DNA of 64,000 nucleotides from Pedobacter sp. MR2016-24 (GTDB taxonomy: Bacteria > Bacteroidota > Bacteroidia > Sphingobacteriales > Sphingobacteriaceae): the NCBI RefSeq assembly GCF_026239655.1, contig NZ_JAPIVO010000006.1, forward strand, positions 450,704 through 514,703, in the 5' to 3' direction. Positions 34,241 through 44,377 of this stretch are shown piece by piece (position 1 is the first letter of the stretch; the number at the start of each line of letters is the position of its first letter). The position numbers and the translations under genes are program-made. Below the pieces are notes generated by a model. The model made no database searches. It was not told where the DNA came from and was given only the letters and a program-made list of their open reading frames with translations.

Positions 34241-35027
34241 ATTTTAGCCTGTGACTAAAAAGCCAGGGTAATAACTGCGGTTCTCCAAATGCGCTATCCC
34301 AGCTATTGTGATTTGCATCAGGATATAAGGTAAACTTCACCTCTTTGCCCACAATTTTAAGTTGATTAGCAATGTCTGTAGAGAAAACAGGGTTGACCAC
34401 ATCATCCTTACCACCATGGAAAATCCATAATGGAACGTTTTTATACTTATTTACATTTCCAAGATTGTCACCGCCACAAATCGCAAAGGCCGCAGCGAAG
34501 GTTTTCCGTTTGCGTCTCAGCAGTTCATAAGTTCCCATTCCACCCATCGATAATCCACCGACATATGCCTGGTTTTTATTGATATATGGTTTTTCCAATA
34601 TATTATCTACCATTCCTAATAATGCTTTCATCGCTTTTGTAGGTTTTCCACCCTTTACAAAAGTAAAGTTTCTTTTACCAGCGGAGTCTTTTGCGATATT
34701 AACATTTGCCCAGTAACTGTCTTCAGTGCATTGAGGAAAGATGATAATGGCAGGGAATTGCTGACGGACATCATTTCTCAAAAACAGTTTAGCGCCATGC
34801 GTTAACTGCTTCTCATTGTCATAACCACTTTCACCCCGACCATGCAGTACAAATAACACAGGATATTGGAGCTTAGCATCAAAATGTTCAGGAAAAAGAA
34901 TCCGGTAAGAGATAGTGTCTTTATCTTTTATATAGCTGCCCTTATCGAACTTTTTAAAATCTTGCGCACTTATTTGTAAGTTGCTGAACAGGAAGGTGAC
35001 GAAGAGAATTAATCTGAAATGCTTCAT
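34239..35027 (-). CDS. Secreted alpha/beta hydrolase (esterase/peptidase-like)
   Basis: A 262-residue serine hydrolase with a Sec signal (residues 1-22, ending ISAQ). The triad is S160 in GGLSMGGMG, an Asp in HGGKDDVVNP (about 208) and H240 in DANHNSW; the oxyanion region is LHGRGESGYD. This layout matches the dienelactone-hydrolase/PHB-depolymerase-like esterases that often accompany SusCD loci and deacylate glycans (CE1-like). It lies downstream of SusD-A across a strong terminator ending about 9 bases before its start, so it is expressed separately or by read-through. Confidence 0.85.
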   Translation of the reverse strand: MKHFRLILFVTFLFSNLQISAQDFKKFDKGSYIKDKDTISYRILFPEHFDAKLQYPVLFVLHGRGESGYDNEKQLTHGAKLFLRNDVRQQFPAIIIFPQCTEDSYWANVNIAKDSAGKRNFTFVKGGKPTKAMKALLGMVDNILEKPYINKNQAYVGGLSMGGMGTYELLRRKRKTFAAAFAICGGDNLGNVNKYKNVPLWIFHGGKDDVVNPVFSTDIANQLKIVGKEVKFTLYPDANHNSWDSAFGEPQLLPWLFSHRLK

Positions 35028-35035
35028 AGTGCTAA

Positions 35036-35070
35036 ATTAAAAAACCCGCCCGGATTCCGGGCGGGTTTTA
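35036..35070 (-). terminator. Intrinsic terminator after SusD-A
   Basis: ACCCGCCCGG pairs perfectly with CCGGGCGGGT over 10 bases with a 3-base loop (stem about 35044-35066), followed on the minus strand by a T-run. It lies between SusD-A and the hydrolase gene. Confidence 0.9.
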
Positions 35071-35118
35071 ACAAATTTAACGGTTTGCTGATGATTTGTT
35101 ATCAGGAGCTATCCGCTG

Positions 35119-36825
35119 TTAATATCCGGTACTTTGTTTTAAGATACCTTTACTTCTGTCAATCTGATCCTGTGGTATCGGGAAGTGGTCATCACGGCTC
35201 TCAATTGTTATACCCTTAAGGTAATTCAGGTATGTCCCTTCAAATCCAAAATAGCTCTCCAGTGTCTGTTTGGCGATACCCCAGCGTACAAGGTCAAAGA
35301 ATCTGTGACCTTCCATGGCAAGCTCTAACCTGCGTTCCATTCTAACCGCATTTCTTGCATAGTCGGCAGTTGGAAATGATGGATACTGACTCACTTTATA
35401 TACCGCAGCCACCGGTCCACCGTCACCAGCAGTTTTGGGAGGTAGTTTAGCGGCCCGTTCTCTCACTTTATTCACTAAAATCAAAGCCCTCGGCAGATCG
35501 CCATTTTCTACCGCACATTCAGCCGCCATTAAATAAACGTCCGCTAGTCGGATAAGATTCACATTTAGTCCGGTCACGTTTAGTGCACCAGGAGCTGTAC
35601 CAGCTGCTACCTGACTTTTGTCCAGCACACTTTTCAGTGTTGTGAAAGGACCTGCACTTGCAGCTTCACGGATCCAGGCGTTACCAGGCATAGGACCATA
35701 ATCAGCACGGTAATTAACATTTCTTCTACCCATGGTATAATCGATACGAGGATCAAAATTTATGGTACGGTCTAATACATAAGAGTCTTTTTGATCATCA
35801 GGTATCAGGAAATCTGATACATAAGGATTAGTACGGTAGCTTCCATCTAACAACGGTAAACCATTTGCATCTACTTTGTAAGCATTTGCCAGATCTATTG
35901 AAGGTTGAAAGAATCCACAGCAGGCAATAGGAGGAGGGAAGTTCAGCATATCACCAACATTTCCATTATCCCCGCCGGTGCCATCTCCGCCAACTGCATG
36001 TTGTACCGCAAATAAGGATTCAGGTCCGTTTTCCTTAGTGATATTAAAGTTATCAGTGAAATCAAGTGTAACAAGATCTGGTTTTGCTGTAATCACTGCA
36101 TTCAGCTGGGCATATGCTTCCGGATATTTTTTCTGATATAATAACACTTTACCTAAATAGGCCTGCGCGATATATTTATCAAGTCTTCCAACCTGACCCA
36201 AGTATTTAGTGGTTGTTAAGTTTGCTACTGCATACTCCAAATCTGCTGTAATTTCAGGATAAATATCTTTATCATTTGCTACAGCCTCTTCTGTTGTTGC
36301 ATCGGTAATCAATGGTACATCTTTGAAGATCCGCTTTAAAAAGAAGTAATAATGTGCACGTAATAATCTAGCCTCACCTTGTAACTGCGCAGCACGTGCA
36401 TCAGTGAACTTGGCACTGCCGGCCTGTACGATTTTTAAAAATCTTAAGGTATTGTTACAACGCTGAATACCCTCAAAACATCTGTCCCAAACATTTGATA
36501 AGTTATCATTTGTGCTTACAGGCGCATGTTGCTCAATTGCATTCATATTTGGCTGATCACCGCTGCTACTGCCTTTGTGTGCATTATCCGAAGCTACTTC
36601 ACCGAATAACCATTGACTGGGCGCGGCGCCATAATTACCCCAGGTTCCATTTACGTTACCATTGAGTAGTCCGTAAGCGCCGATTAGCAATCCTTCCACG
36701 CCATCCTGTGTGCTTAATTGTTCAGGAGTTAACTCTCCCTGCGGATTTAGCTGCAGGAAGCTCTTTTTGCAAGAAAGTATATTGCAAAGCACTAAAAGTA
36801 GTAGTATATATTTTAAATTTTTCAT
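35119..36825 (-). CDS. SusD/RagB-family outer-membrane lipoprotein (PUL-A)
   Basis: A 568-residue surface glycan-binding lipoprotein that caps its SusC transporter. Lipobox ILSC (Cys about 19), then KKSFLQLNPQGELTPEQ, the usual SusD start. TPR-like helices (RAAQLQGEARLLRAHYYFFLKRIFKDVPL) and the C-terminal ARNAVRMERRLELAMEGHRFFDLVRWG and FPIPQDQIDRS are family hallmarks. It follows SusC-A after 103 bases that include a hairpin. The substrate is unknown; no glycosidase is in this locus. Confidence 0.95.
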   Translation of the reverse strand: MKNLKYILLLLVLCNILSCKKSFLQLNPQGELTPEQLSTQDGVEGLLIGAYGLLNGNVNGTWGNYGAAPSQWLFGEVASDNAHKGSSSGDQPNMNAIEQHAPVSTNDNLSNVWDRCFEGIQRCNNTLRFLKIVQAGSAKFTDARAAQLQGEARLLRAHYYFFLKRIFKDVPLITDATTEEAVANDKDIYPEITADLEYAVANLTTTKYLGQVGRLDKYIAQAYLGKVLLYQKKYPEAYAQLNAVITAKPDLVTLDFTDNFNITKENGPESLFAVQHAVGGDGTGGDNGNVGDMLNFPPPIACCGFFQPSIDLANAYKVDANGLPLLDGSYRTNPYVSDFLIPDDQKDSYVLDRTINFDPRIDYTMGRRNVNYRADYGPMPGNAWIREAASAGPFTTLKSVLDKSQVAAGTAPGALNVTGLNVNLIRLADVYLMAAECAVENGDLPRALILVNKVRERAAKLPPKTAGDGGPVAAVYKVSQYPSFPTADYARNAVRMERRLELAMEGHRFFDLVRWGIAKQTLESYFGFEGTYLNYLKGITIESRDDHFPIPQDQIDRSKGILKQSTGY

Positions 36826-36855
36826 TAGTCTATATTTATTTATTAAAGGTTATGA

Positions 36856-36890
36856 AGCTATCAAAAGCATATTTGTTGCTGTTTTGAGCT
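36856..36890 (-). other. Intercistronic hairpin between SusC-A and SusD-A
   Basis: TCAAAAGCA and TGC-TG-TTTTGA pair around a 7-base loop, extended by AGC/GCT at the base with small bulges. Such hairpins may set the relative SusC and SusD levels; it lacks a terminator T-run. Confidence 0.45.
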
Positions 36891-36928
36891 GTAAGCTTAT
36901 GATGGTTTCATCTGTCTGTCTTATTAAA

Positions 36929-39900
36929 TTAGAAACCAACACTTAAACCTAGCAAAAACTGACGCGGAGTAGGGTAGATACCTCTATCTATTCCAGGTGC
37001 AGAGAAGGTCTCTGTTTCCTGGCTGATCTCTGGATCCATACCAGTATATTTTGTAATGGTAAATAGATTCGTTGCACTTACATATACTCTTACTTTACTG
37101 ATGCCCATTTTAGAACTAAATAGTTTCTGAGCAGGTAAGTTGTAACCAATCTGCAGGTTTTTCATACGGAAGAAACTACCATTTTGAACATAATAACTGG
37201 AAGAAGCATATTCAAGCTCACTAGTAGAACCATAATAAGCCGAAGGAATCATGCTTCCTGTGTTAGTTGGACTCCAGGCATCCAGTAAACGCGTGCTTCT
37301 TGCACCATCAAATGTTGGGAAATCCGTGAAATAGCGTGTTGCTTCATAAATATCATTACCCTGCACTCCATTAAAGAATGCTACAATATCAAAGTTTTTG
37401 TAAGATGCATTCAGACTCAGGGAATAAATAAAGTCAGGATTCGCATTTCCAATAACAGTTCTGTCATCAGGTGTAATTACACCATCTCCATTGATATCCT
37501 GATATTTCAAACCACCCACTCTGGCGCCTGCATAAGAAGGGCTGGCTGCAATGTCTGCAGCACTTTGATTGATACCCGCAGTTTTATAACCGAAGAAAGC
37601 GCCATAAGGACTTCCCGTTTGGAGAATACTGGTTTGTATACTTCTGAAAGTGCCGTAGATCTGACGTGATACCGAGCCCAAATTTGTAATCTCATTTACA
37701 TTTCGTGACAAGTTAACCACGGCATCAAACTTAAATGGACTGTCGTTATTTCTTCCATTGTGATAACCTAAGGTAAGCTCAATACCTTTATTACTCATAT
37801 CTCCAATATTCACATAAGGTGATCCACCCAGACCAACTGCGGTACTTGGCAGCGGCACAGGGAAAAGCATATCAGTCGTCTTTTTGCTATACCAATCAAA
37901 TGATCCATCAAAAACACCTTTTTCCAGGGTAAAGTCAACCCCAATGTTTAATGATTTTAATGATTCCCACTTAATACCTGAGTTATCGTAACTTGACTGC
38001 CATACACCAGATGTTACGCCATTACCACCTCCTATTGCATAGGCTGCTGAAGTAAGTGTACTCTGGAATCGGTTCAGATAGTTATTGGCAGGGATTCTCT
38101 GGTTACCAGTTGCACCATAACCAACACGCAATTTTAAATCATCAAAAATCTTACTGTCTTTAAGGAAACTTTCTTCAGATAATCTCCATGCTACACTTGC
38201 AGCTGGGAAATAACCATATTTATTCTCATCTCCAAAATTTGAAGACCCATCCCGGCGTATGGTTACACTTGCCAGGTATCTGTCATTGAAGGAATAATCT
38301 GCTCTTCCGAAGAGAGAGAATAAGGAACCTACCGTACCTGCAATATTATTACCAATTATAGAAGAATTGCTGATTCCACCTGTACCAACACCTACATAGC
38401 TGTAATCTGGATTGCCTAGTAAAAAGAAGTCATTCCTGCCTGCATTTAGTTGTCTGTTTCTATTACGGATAGCCTCGGTACCTGCAAGTAAAGTGAAACG
38501 GTGTTTTTCTAATACTTTAGAGTATGTCAATGTATTTGTCCAGGTCCACTCTGTATTGTAGCCCTGATATTCATTTACATTATTAGAATTGTTTCCCTCG
38601 TTGAATTCCAGATTGGGATAACGCATGGTAATTCCGTTATAGTTTTCATAACGTATACCAAAATTTGTTCTTGCTACCAGGCCATCAATGATATCCGCTT
38701 CTGCAAATGCGTTACCGAAAAAGAAGTTACTTCTGTTTAGGTTATCTTTAGCTCTGTATAAGAGCGCTAAAGGATTTTCCGCATTTCCTAACTTGCTTCC
38801 TAGTGTACCAGCAAAGTTGCCCATAATATCATATACTGGAATGATAGTCGGTATACGGTAAGCAAAACCAATTGCACTGCCCTCATCCTGATAATCTCCA
38901 GCTGTATTAGGGTTTACACCGAAACCAAAGCCTTCCGAGTAACTGTATTGTGCATTCTCGCCAAAACGCAAGTGTTTGTTTAACGCAGAAAACGTGGTAT
39001 TTGACCTAAAATTATATCTGGTAAAACCAGTATGTTTGATTGTTCCCTGTTGTTTCAGGTAACCTCCTCCAAAAGCATAGGTTGCATTTTCGCCTCCGCC
39101 ACTGGAACTTAACTGGTAGCTCTGAGTTGGTGCTGACTCTGTGATCTCATCAAACCAGTTGGTACCCTGTTGATTCGCTTTTGTAATCTGATAGAATAAA
39201 TTCGGATCTCTTGAATATACATACTTTGAAGGATCAGCAGCCGCTGCTGTAACATTCTGACCAGATAAATTGTTTGCTATTGTTCCTGCAAACAGATATT
39301 CAGGTAATGTTGGATTTGCACCGCTGCCATAGTTATTACCCGTAGCGGGCGTAAGTCCGGCATTACGGAAACCCTGGAATAAGTATTCTGCATATTGCTG
39401 TGGATTCATCATTTTTGGGAAAGTGTTTTTTCTTGGTGATGAAATGCCATAATAAGCATCTAATGTAATTTTTGGAGGTCCGGCAATCCCTTTTCTCGTT
39501 GTAATGATTACAACTCCATTATTTGCTCTGGCACCATAAATTGAAGCGGAAGATGCATCTTTCAGTACCTGCATCGTCTCAATGTCATTTTGGTTTAACC
39601 AGGAAAGTTTACCTTCATAAGGTACTCCATCAATCACATATAAAGGATCGTTGTTATTGATGGTACTGTTACCCCTTACACGAATTTGTGGTGTGGAACC
39701 CGGTGCTCCATCAGTGATAATCTGTACACCTGGCGCCTTACCCTGTAAAGCCTCTACAGCACTCGCTGCGGGTTGTGATTTCAGCTGTGCGATATTAACT
39801 ACAGTAACTGCACCTGTTAAATCCTTTTTGCGTTGGGACGTATAACCAGTCACAACAACCTCTGTAAGGTCATTTTTAACCGGATCAAGCGTAACATTTA

Positions 39901-40186
39901 AGGTGGTTTGCGTACCAACTGATACTTCTTTTGGTGAATAACCTACGAAGGAAATCACCAGTACGGTTGTCGGACTTGCATTAAGGGCGAAAATACCATT
40001 CGCATCTGTGATTGTTCCTCCCGGGCCGTTCTTCACCTTTACGGAGGCCCCGATAATTGGCGTTTTGTCATCTCCGGCTATGACCTTTCCGGTGATTTTA
40101 GTTTGTGCCTGTACGTTCACAGCAAGGCACAGACTCATGAGCAGGAGCATAACACTCCTCTTGATAAGTAGTAGATTTCGTTGCAT
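36929..40186 (-). CDS. SusC/RagA-family TonB-linked transporter (PUL-A)
   Basis: A 1085-residue outer-membrane receptor. Signal peptide (to about residue 27, VQAQ), a carboxypeptidase-like regulatory domain (TKITGKVIAGDDKTPIIGASV), the TonB-box area (LTEVVVTGYTSQRKKDLTGAV), the plug (QGKAPGVQI, RGNSTINNNDPLYVIDGVP, ARANNGVVIITTRKG), then a long beta barrel ending FLLGLSVGF. There is no STN domain, so sigma/anti-sigma signalling through this protein is not expected. It works with the SusD encoded next. The upstream region is 428 bases with no clear consensus promoter. Confidence 0.96.
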   Translation of the reverse strand: MQRNLLLIKRSVMLLLMSLCLAVNVQAQTKITGKVIAGDDKTPIIGASVKVKNGPGGTITDANGIFALNASPTTVLVISFVGYSPKEVSVGTQTTLNVTLDPVKNDLTEVVVTGYTSQRKKDLTGAVTVVNIAQLKSQPAASAVEALQGKAPGVQIITDGAPGSTPQIRVRGNSTINNNDPLYVIDGVPYEGKLSWLNQNDIETMQVLKDASSASIYGARANNGVVIITTRKGIAGPPKITLDAYYGISSPRKNTFPKMMNPQQYAEYLFQGFRNAGLTPATGNNYGSGANPTLPEYLFAGTIANNLSGQNVTAAAADPSKYVYSRDPNLFYQITKANQQGTNWFDEITESAPTQSYQLSSSGGGENATYAFGGGYLKQQGTIKHTGFTRYNFRSNTTFSALNKHLRFGENAQYSYSEGFGFGVNPNTAGDYQDEGSAIGFAYRIPTIIPVYDIMGNFAGTLGSKLGNAENPLALLYRAKDNLNRSNFFFGNAFAEADIIDGLVARTNFGIRYENYNGITMRYPNLEFNEGNNSNNVNEYQGYNTEWTWTNTLTYSKVLEKHRFTLLAGTEAIRNRNRQLNAGRNDFFLLGNPDYSYVGVGTGGISNSSIIGNNIAGTVGSLFSLFGRADYSFNDRYLASVTIRRDGSSNFGDENKYGYFPAASVAWRLSEESFLKDSKIFDDLKLRVGYGATGNQRIPANNYLNRFQSTLTSAAYAIGGGNGVTSGVWQSSYDNSGIKWESLKSLNIGVDFTLEKGVFDGSFDWYSKKTTDMLFPVPLPSTAVGLGGSPYVNIGDMSNKGIELTLGYHNGRNNDSPFKFDAVVNLSRNVNEITNLGSVSRQIYGTFRSIQTSILQTGSPYGAFFGYKTAGINQSAADIAASPSYAGARVGGLKYQDINGDGVITPDDRTVIGNANPDFIYSLSLNASYKNFDIVAFFNGVQGNDIYEATRYFTDFPTFDGARSTRLLDAWSPTNTGSMIPSAYYGSTSELEYASSSYYVQNGSFFRMKNLQIGYNLPAQKLFSSKMGISKVRVYVSATNLFTITKYTGMDPEISQETETFSAPGIDRGIYPTPRQFLLGLSVGF

Positions 40187-40551
40187 AAGATAATATTTGG
40201 TTTTGGGTTAAATAGTTATAAAGGTTTTTACATATAATCTTTTTGAAATTATGGATTTGAGCGCAGAAAACTGGGGACGGGAAGGGTATGAAATATACGT
40301 ACAGGAGCAGCTTAAAAAATGCAATAGAATTTACCTGATAAACATGCTGAAATGTTTTACCTGTTCAAAAATTGTTAATATCTGGTTTGTTCTTTTTTGC
40401 TATATCTAATCTAATGAAAAAGTATTTAAATGCAAGAGATTAAAATAAATATTTCTCACATTATGCGAAAATGTGCGGTTATTGTGTTATAAAGTGTGTT
40501 TTATTTGGTGTAATAATTACACTTTAGAATTGCCGAATCTGTGTTTAACCA
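40187..40551. other. Gene-free region upstream of SusC-A
   Basis: About 365 AT-rich bases with no credible coding frame. It must hold the SusC-A promoter, but no full TTTG-N19/20-TAnnTTTG match was found on the minus strand, so an alternative sigma or an activator-dependent promoter is possible. No repeat was seen. Confidence 0.5.
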
Positions 40552-40583
40552 ACAAAACCCCGGGAGAACTCCCGGGGTTTTGT
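40552..40583 (-). terminator. Intrinsic terminator after the GH3 gene
   Basis: ACAAAACCCCGGG (40552-40564) pairs perfectly with CCCGGGGTTTTGT (40571-40583) over 13 bases; the T-run lies inside the stem. It closes the PUL-B transcript. Confidence 0.85.
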
Positions 40584-40614
40584 AATTAAATGTTAATAAT
40601 ACGTTTATAAATAT

Positions 40615-42912
40615 CTACTTCGTAAAGGTAAAACGTGATGCCTGATTATCTCTTGAATTGGCACCTATATACAAATTGAAATCTCCTTTTTCAGCAGCAA
40701 ACTTTAAATCTGAATTGTAGAATTTAAGCATTTCTTCTGTAAGGGTAAACGTCACTGTTTTAGTCTCACCTTTTTTAATAAATATTTTCTGGAATCCTTT
40801 TAACTCTTTAACAGGTCGTGTTACAGAACCATAGATATCCTGAAGATAAAGTTGTACTACTTCTTCACCATCAAAGTTCCCTGTATTTTTCACTTCGATA
40901 GTAGCCTGAATAGTTTGTCCTGCAGCCAGAGTTGCTTTATTCAGTTTGATTGGTGAATAACTAAATGCGGTATAACTCAATCCATATCCGAACGGATACA
41001 AAGGATCATTTGAACTGTCAATGTAGCGGGATTTGAACTTTTCATTCGATAGTCCATCGTAAGGACGACCAGTGTTTTTATGGTTATAATACAGTGGAAT
41101 CTGACCAACGTTTCTTGGGAAAGTAGCCGTCAGTTTACCCGCAGGGTTATAATTACCTACCAGTACATCAGCAATTGCATTCCCTGACTCTGTTCCTGAG
41201 AACCATGTTTCCAATATCGCCGGAATATTTTCGTCTTCCCAAGTTAGCGTTAAAGGACGACTGTTCATGAGTACCAGTACAATCGGCTTACCTGTTGCAG
41301 CTAATGCTTTTAACAGTTCTTTTTGATTTGGCAATAAATCCAGATTGGTTCTGCTCGTCGCCTCACCACCCATAATCGCACTTTCTCCTAGTACCACTAC
41401 AGCGATATCTGCTTTTTTAGCCGCAGAAACAGCATCACTAATCAGTTTTTCAGGTGTTTTTTCATCCGCTACAATATCAGCTCCATTGGCATTGATCTGT
41501 TTGAGGATCGCAGGATCATCTACCAGGTTCGCACCTTTAGCATAAGTAATATCCATGTTGGGAGCTACATTTTTCAAACCTTCCATCACACTGATTGCCA
41601 GTTTCCAGTCGCCCGCAGCACTCCAGTTTCCTATCATGTCACGTTTATTATCTGCCAGCGGACCAATCAAAGCAATTTTTGCGTTCTTTTTAAGCGGCAA
41701 TAACTGATTGTTGTTTTTTAACAACACCATAGATGCTTCAGCAATTCTTTTCGCATCAGCCCTGTTTTTCTGAGAAAGTATTTCAGTCTTCGCTTTTTCT
41801 TCGTCAACATATTTATAAGGATCAGCAAATAATCCTAATTTGTATTTCGACTCCAGGATTCTGCGACAGGCAAGATCAATAACTGCCATGCTGATTTTTT
41901 TCTCCTGTAAAGATTTTTTCAGCGTATTCAGGAATCCCTCACTCACCATATCCATATCTGTACCCGCTGCCAGTGACAATGCACTTACTGTCTGCAGATC
42001 ACCTAAACCATGCGGTACCAATTCGCTCACGCCAGTATAATCGCTCACCACGAAACCTTTAAAACCCCATTGTTTACGCAACAGGTCTGTCAGCAGCCAT
42101 TTGTTAGCCGTCGCAGGAACACCATTAATATCATTAAATGATACCATTACAGTCTCAGCTCCTGCATCAACTGCAGCTTTATATGGAGGCAGGTATTCAT
42201 TATACATTCTGATCAGACTCATGTCCGTGGTATTATAATCTCTACCGCCTTCTGCTGCGCCATATAAGGCAAAGTGTTTTACAGAAGCCATGATGGCATC
42301 TTTATTAGACAAGCTGTTGGTTTGATATCCCTTTACCATTGCAGCTGCAATTAAGGAACCCAGGTAAGGATCTTCACCCGAACCTTCGGCAATTCTTCCC
42401 CATCTCGGGTCTCTCGCAATATCTACCATAGGAGAGAAGGTCCAGTTTAAACCATCTGCACTTGCTTCTCTTGCTGCAATACGTGCACTTTTCTCAATCA
42501 GTCCTAAATCCCATGATGCACTTAAGCCCAGTGGAATCGGAAAAATGGTTTTGTGACCATGTACTACATCATAACCGAAGAGCAATGGAATTTTGAGTCG
42601 TGATTTAGTGACAGCAAGTTCCTGTAGCTTACGTACAGCCTGTGGCGTGAAAGTGTTAAATACACCACCTACTAAACCTTTTTCAATTTTTTCATCTACA
42701 CCTTCACTCAAAATTGGGCCGGTAACGTCAAAACCTACGGCAGGTAAGTTGAGTTGTCCGATTTTTTCATCCAGTGTCATTTTAGACATTAGATTGGTGA
42801 TGAACGTATTCATCTTTTGGTCGGTGCCTGATGCTGCCTTTTTCTGTTGCGCAAATAGAGTGTTTGTGCTGAAAACGGCTGCCAGTAAAAATAAGGAAGT
42901 CGATTTTTTCAT
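40615..42912 (-). CDS. bglX: Beta-glucosidase, GH3 (BglX-like)
   Basis: A 765-residue periplasmic exo-acting GH3 enzyme. Signal peptide to about residue 21 (TLFA-QQ). The N-terminal barrel contains DVVHGHKTIFPIPLG, FSPMVDIARDPRWGR, SVKHFALYG and the nucleophile D291 in FVVSDYTG; then the alpha/beta sandwich (VVVLGESAIMGGEA, RTNLDLLPNQ) and a C-terminal fibronectin III-like domain. Lying after a GH144 gene, it likely releases glucose from beta-1,2-gluco-oligosaccharides such as sophorose; that specificity is inferred from neighbours. Gap to the GH144 gene is 21 bases; they are co-transcribed. Confidence 0.94.
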   Translation of the reverse strand: MKKSTSLFLLAAVFSTNTLFAQQKKAASGTDQKMNTFITNLMSKMTLDEKIGQLNLPAVGFDVTGPILSEGVDEKIEKGLVGGVFNTFTPQAVRKLQELAVTKSRLKIPLLFGYDVVHGHKTIFPIPLGLSASWDLGLIEKSARIAAREASADGLNWTFSPMVDIARDPRWGRIAEGSGEDPYLGSLIAAAMVKGYQTNSLSNKDAIMASVKHFALYGAAEGGRDYNTTDMSLIRMYNEYLPPYKAAVDAGAETVMVSFNDINGVPATANKWLLTDLLRKQWGFKGFVVSDYTGVSELVPHGLGDLQTVSALSLAAGTDMDMVSEGFLNTLKKSLQEKKISMAVIDLACRRILESKYKLGLFADPYKYVDEEKAKTEILSQKNRADAKRIAEASMVLLKNNNQLLPLKKNAKIALIGPLADNKRDMIGNWSAAGDWKLAISVMEGLKNVAPNMDITYAKGANLVDDPAILKQINANGADIVADEKTPEKLISDAVSAAKKADIAVVVLGESAIMGGEATSRTNLDLLPNQKELLKALAATGKPIVLVLMNSRPLTLTWEDENIPAILETWFSGTESGNAIADVLVGNYNPAGKLTATFPRNVGQIPLYYNHKNTGRPYDGLSNEKFKSRYIDSSNDPLYPFGYGLSYTAFSYSPIKLNKATLAAGQTIQATIEVKNTGNFDGEEVVQLYLQDIYGSVTRPVKELKGFQKIFIKKGETKTVTFTLTEEMLKFYNSDLKFAAEKGDFNLYIGANSRDNQASRFTFTK

Positions 42913-42933
42913 ATTGTGTGTTTATTATATGTG

Positions 42934-44292
42934 TTATTTTTTTAATGCAGGACTTTCGAAACCTAATTTATTTAAGCCGTTTTTTACATCCGGGCTGCTC
43001 ATGAAAAGTTCCCATAATAAGCCAGACCTGTAATTTTCAATCATGCAGATAATAGGTCCCTGATCAATTGCCAGGTGCGATTTTGCATACCAGTTATGTT
43101 CTTCACTAAATCCATCTACAAATCCATACTCACTCCATATTTTGTCACCTAAATCAAAATAGAAATGCCTCAATGCCTTCATAGAATATTCAGGTGTATA
43201 AGGGAAGGCAGACAAAGCGGCGGTCGGAGTAATTACACCTAAATCCTCAGTAGGAGAGTGGGCCGCATATCCCTGCCAGCTATCTCCAGCCGTCAGTCCC
43301 CAACTGTTTTCACCATAACCTTTGTAATGTTTTGGATTTTCCACACAATAGGCATGGTTGATCAGCGTATGGCTTTTGTTCTGTTCAAAATAATCCGCAT
43401 AGCGATCTTTTAATCCTCGCGGATCCAGTCCCAGAAAAGAATAGTGGGTAAAAAATAATGGTCCGCCGAAGTCAAAACCCAATGGCAATGTTATGCCCTG
43501 GTATTTTTTTCCGTTATAAAAGGTATTGCTGTTTGCCCAACCATCTTCATAAACTCTTTTATCAATTGCAAATTTGGGTGATGAAGCCGCCATCACATAA
43601 GTAATAAAACATTCATTCCATCCTTTGATCTGATGGTTCATGCTCCAGCCGTTATTCGGACTCCAGTGCCAGTACAATGCATTTTGCTGTTGTGTAAACC
43701 AATTCCATTCAATGCCTTCCCAGAGCCATAATATTTTATTACGGATATCGTTCTCCACTGCATTATCTGCGGTGTAATACTGACGTGCAGTAAGCAGGCC
43801 CTGAAACAGGAATGAGGTTTCCACTATATCAGCGCCGTCGTCTTTAGGACTAAAGCGGATCACCTTACCCGTTTCACCATTTAACCAGTGCGGAAATGCA
43901 CCATGAAACATATCTGCTTTATATAAAAAATCTACAATTTTTTTCGTCCGTGCTGCGGCTTGTTCGCGCGTAATGAATTTGCGCTCGGAAGCTACAATCA
44001 TTGCCATTACCCCAAAACCAGTTCCTCCGGTTGTTACCACCTCATCGCCGTAGTCGTATGACCTGTTGCTGCGTTCTCTTGCCATTCCACTCACCGGGTG
44101 ACCAAAATCCCAGAAATAACGGAAGGTCTGTTTTTGTACAAGGTCAAGTAACTGATCATCTGTCAGGTTTTTCTGTATTTTCATTACAGGCTTTATTCCA
44201 TCAGTAGCATTAGCTTTTGATTTCTGGCAGGAAGCACTAAACGTATAAAATGATAAAAGGAAGACGAACAGGCAGGCAGAATTAAATCTCAT
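42934..44292 (-). CDS. Glycoamylase-like endo-beta-1,2-glucanase, GH144 type
   Basis: A 452-residue exported glycanase, probably a lipoprotein (SASC, Cys22). The body is a glycoamylase-like alpha/alpha barrel: LVQKQTFRYFWDFGHPVSGMARERSN, VVTTGGTGFGVMAMIVA, FPHWLNGETG, ETSFLFQGLL, the HYSFLGLDPRGL and GLTAGDSWQGYAAHSP segments and IDQGPIICMIENYRSGLLW. In family knowledge this group contains GH144 endo-beta-1,2-glucanases of Bacteroidota, found next to GH3 beta-glucosidases and SusCD, exactly as here. It follows SusD-B across an attenuator-like terminator. Other polysaccharide specificities of the family remain possible. Confidence 0.85.
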   Translation of the reverse strand: MRFNSACLFVFLLSFYTFSASCQKSKANATDGIKPVMKIQKNLTDDQLLDLVQKQTFRYFWDFGHPVSGMARERSNRSYDYGDEVVTTGGTGFGVMAMIVASERKFITREQAAARTKKIVDFLYKADMFHGAFPHWLNGETGKVIRFSPKDDGADIVETSFLFQGLLTARQYYTADNAVENDIRNKILWLWEGIEWNWFTQQQNALYWHWSPNNGWSMNHQIKGWNECFITYVMAASSPKFAIDKRVYEDGWANSNTFYNGKKYQGITLPLGFDFGGPLFFTHYSFLGLDPRGLKDRYADYFEQNKSHTLINHAYCVENPKHYKGYGENSWGLTAGDSWQGYAAHSPTEDLGVITPTAALSAFPYTPEYSMKALRHFYFDLGDKIWSEYGFVDGFSEEHNWYAKSHLAIDQGPIICMIENYRSGLLWELFMSSPDVKNGLNKLGFESPALKK

Positions 44293-44317
44293 TTGTATCT
44301 GTTTAAATTTGTAATGA

Positions 44318-44356
44318 TATTAAAAGAGGCTGCCCGGCAACGCCAGGCAACCTCTA
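44318..44356 (-). terminator. Terminator/attenuator between SusD-B and the GH144 gene
   Basis: On the minus strand AGAGGTTGCC pairs with GGCAGCCTCT (stem 44325-44355, extended by GG/CC) and is followed by TTTTAATAT. It lies mid-locus, so it probably lowers enzyme expression relative to SusCD by partial read-through. Confidence 0.8.
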
Positions 44357-44377
44357 CATATGGGTGTTTGATTGTTT

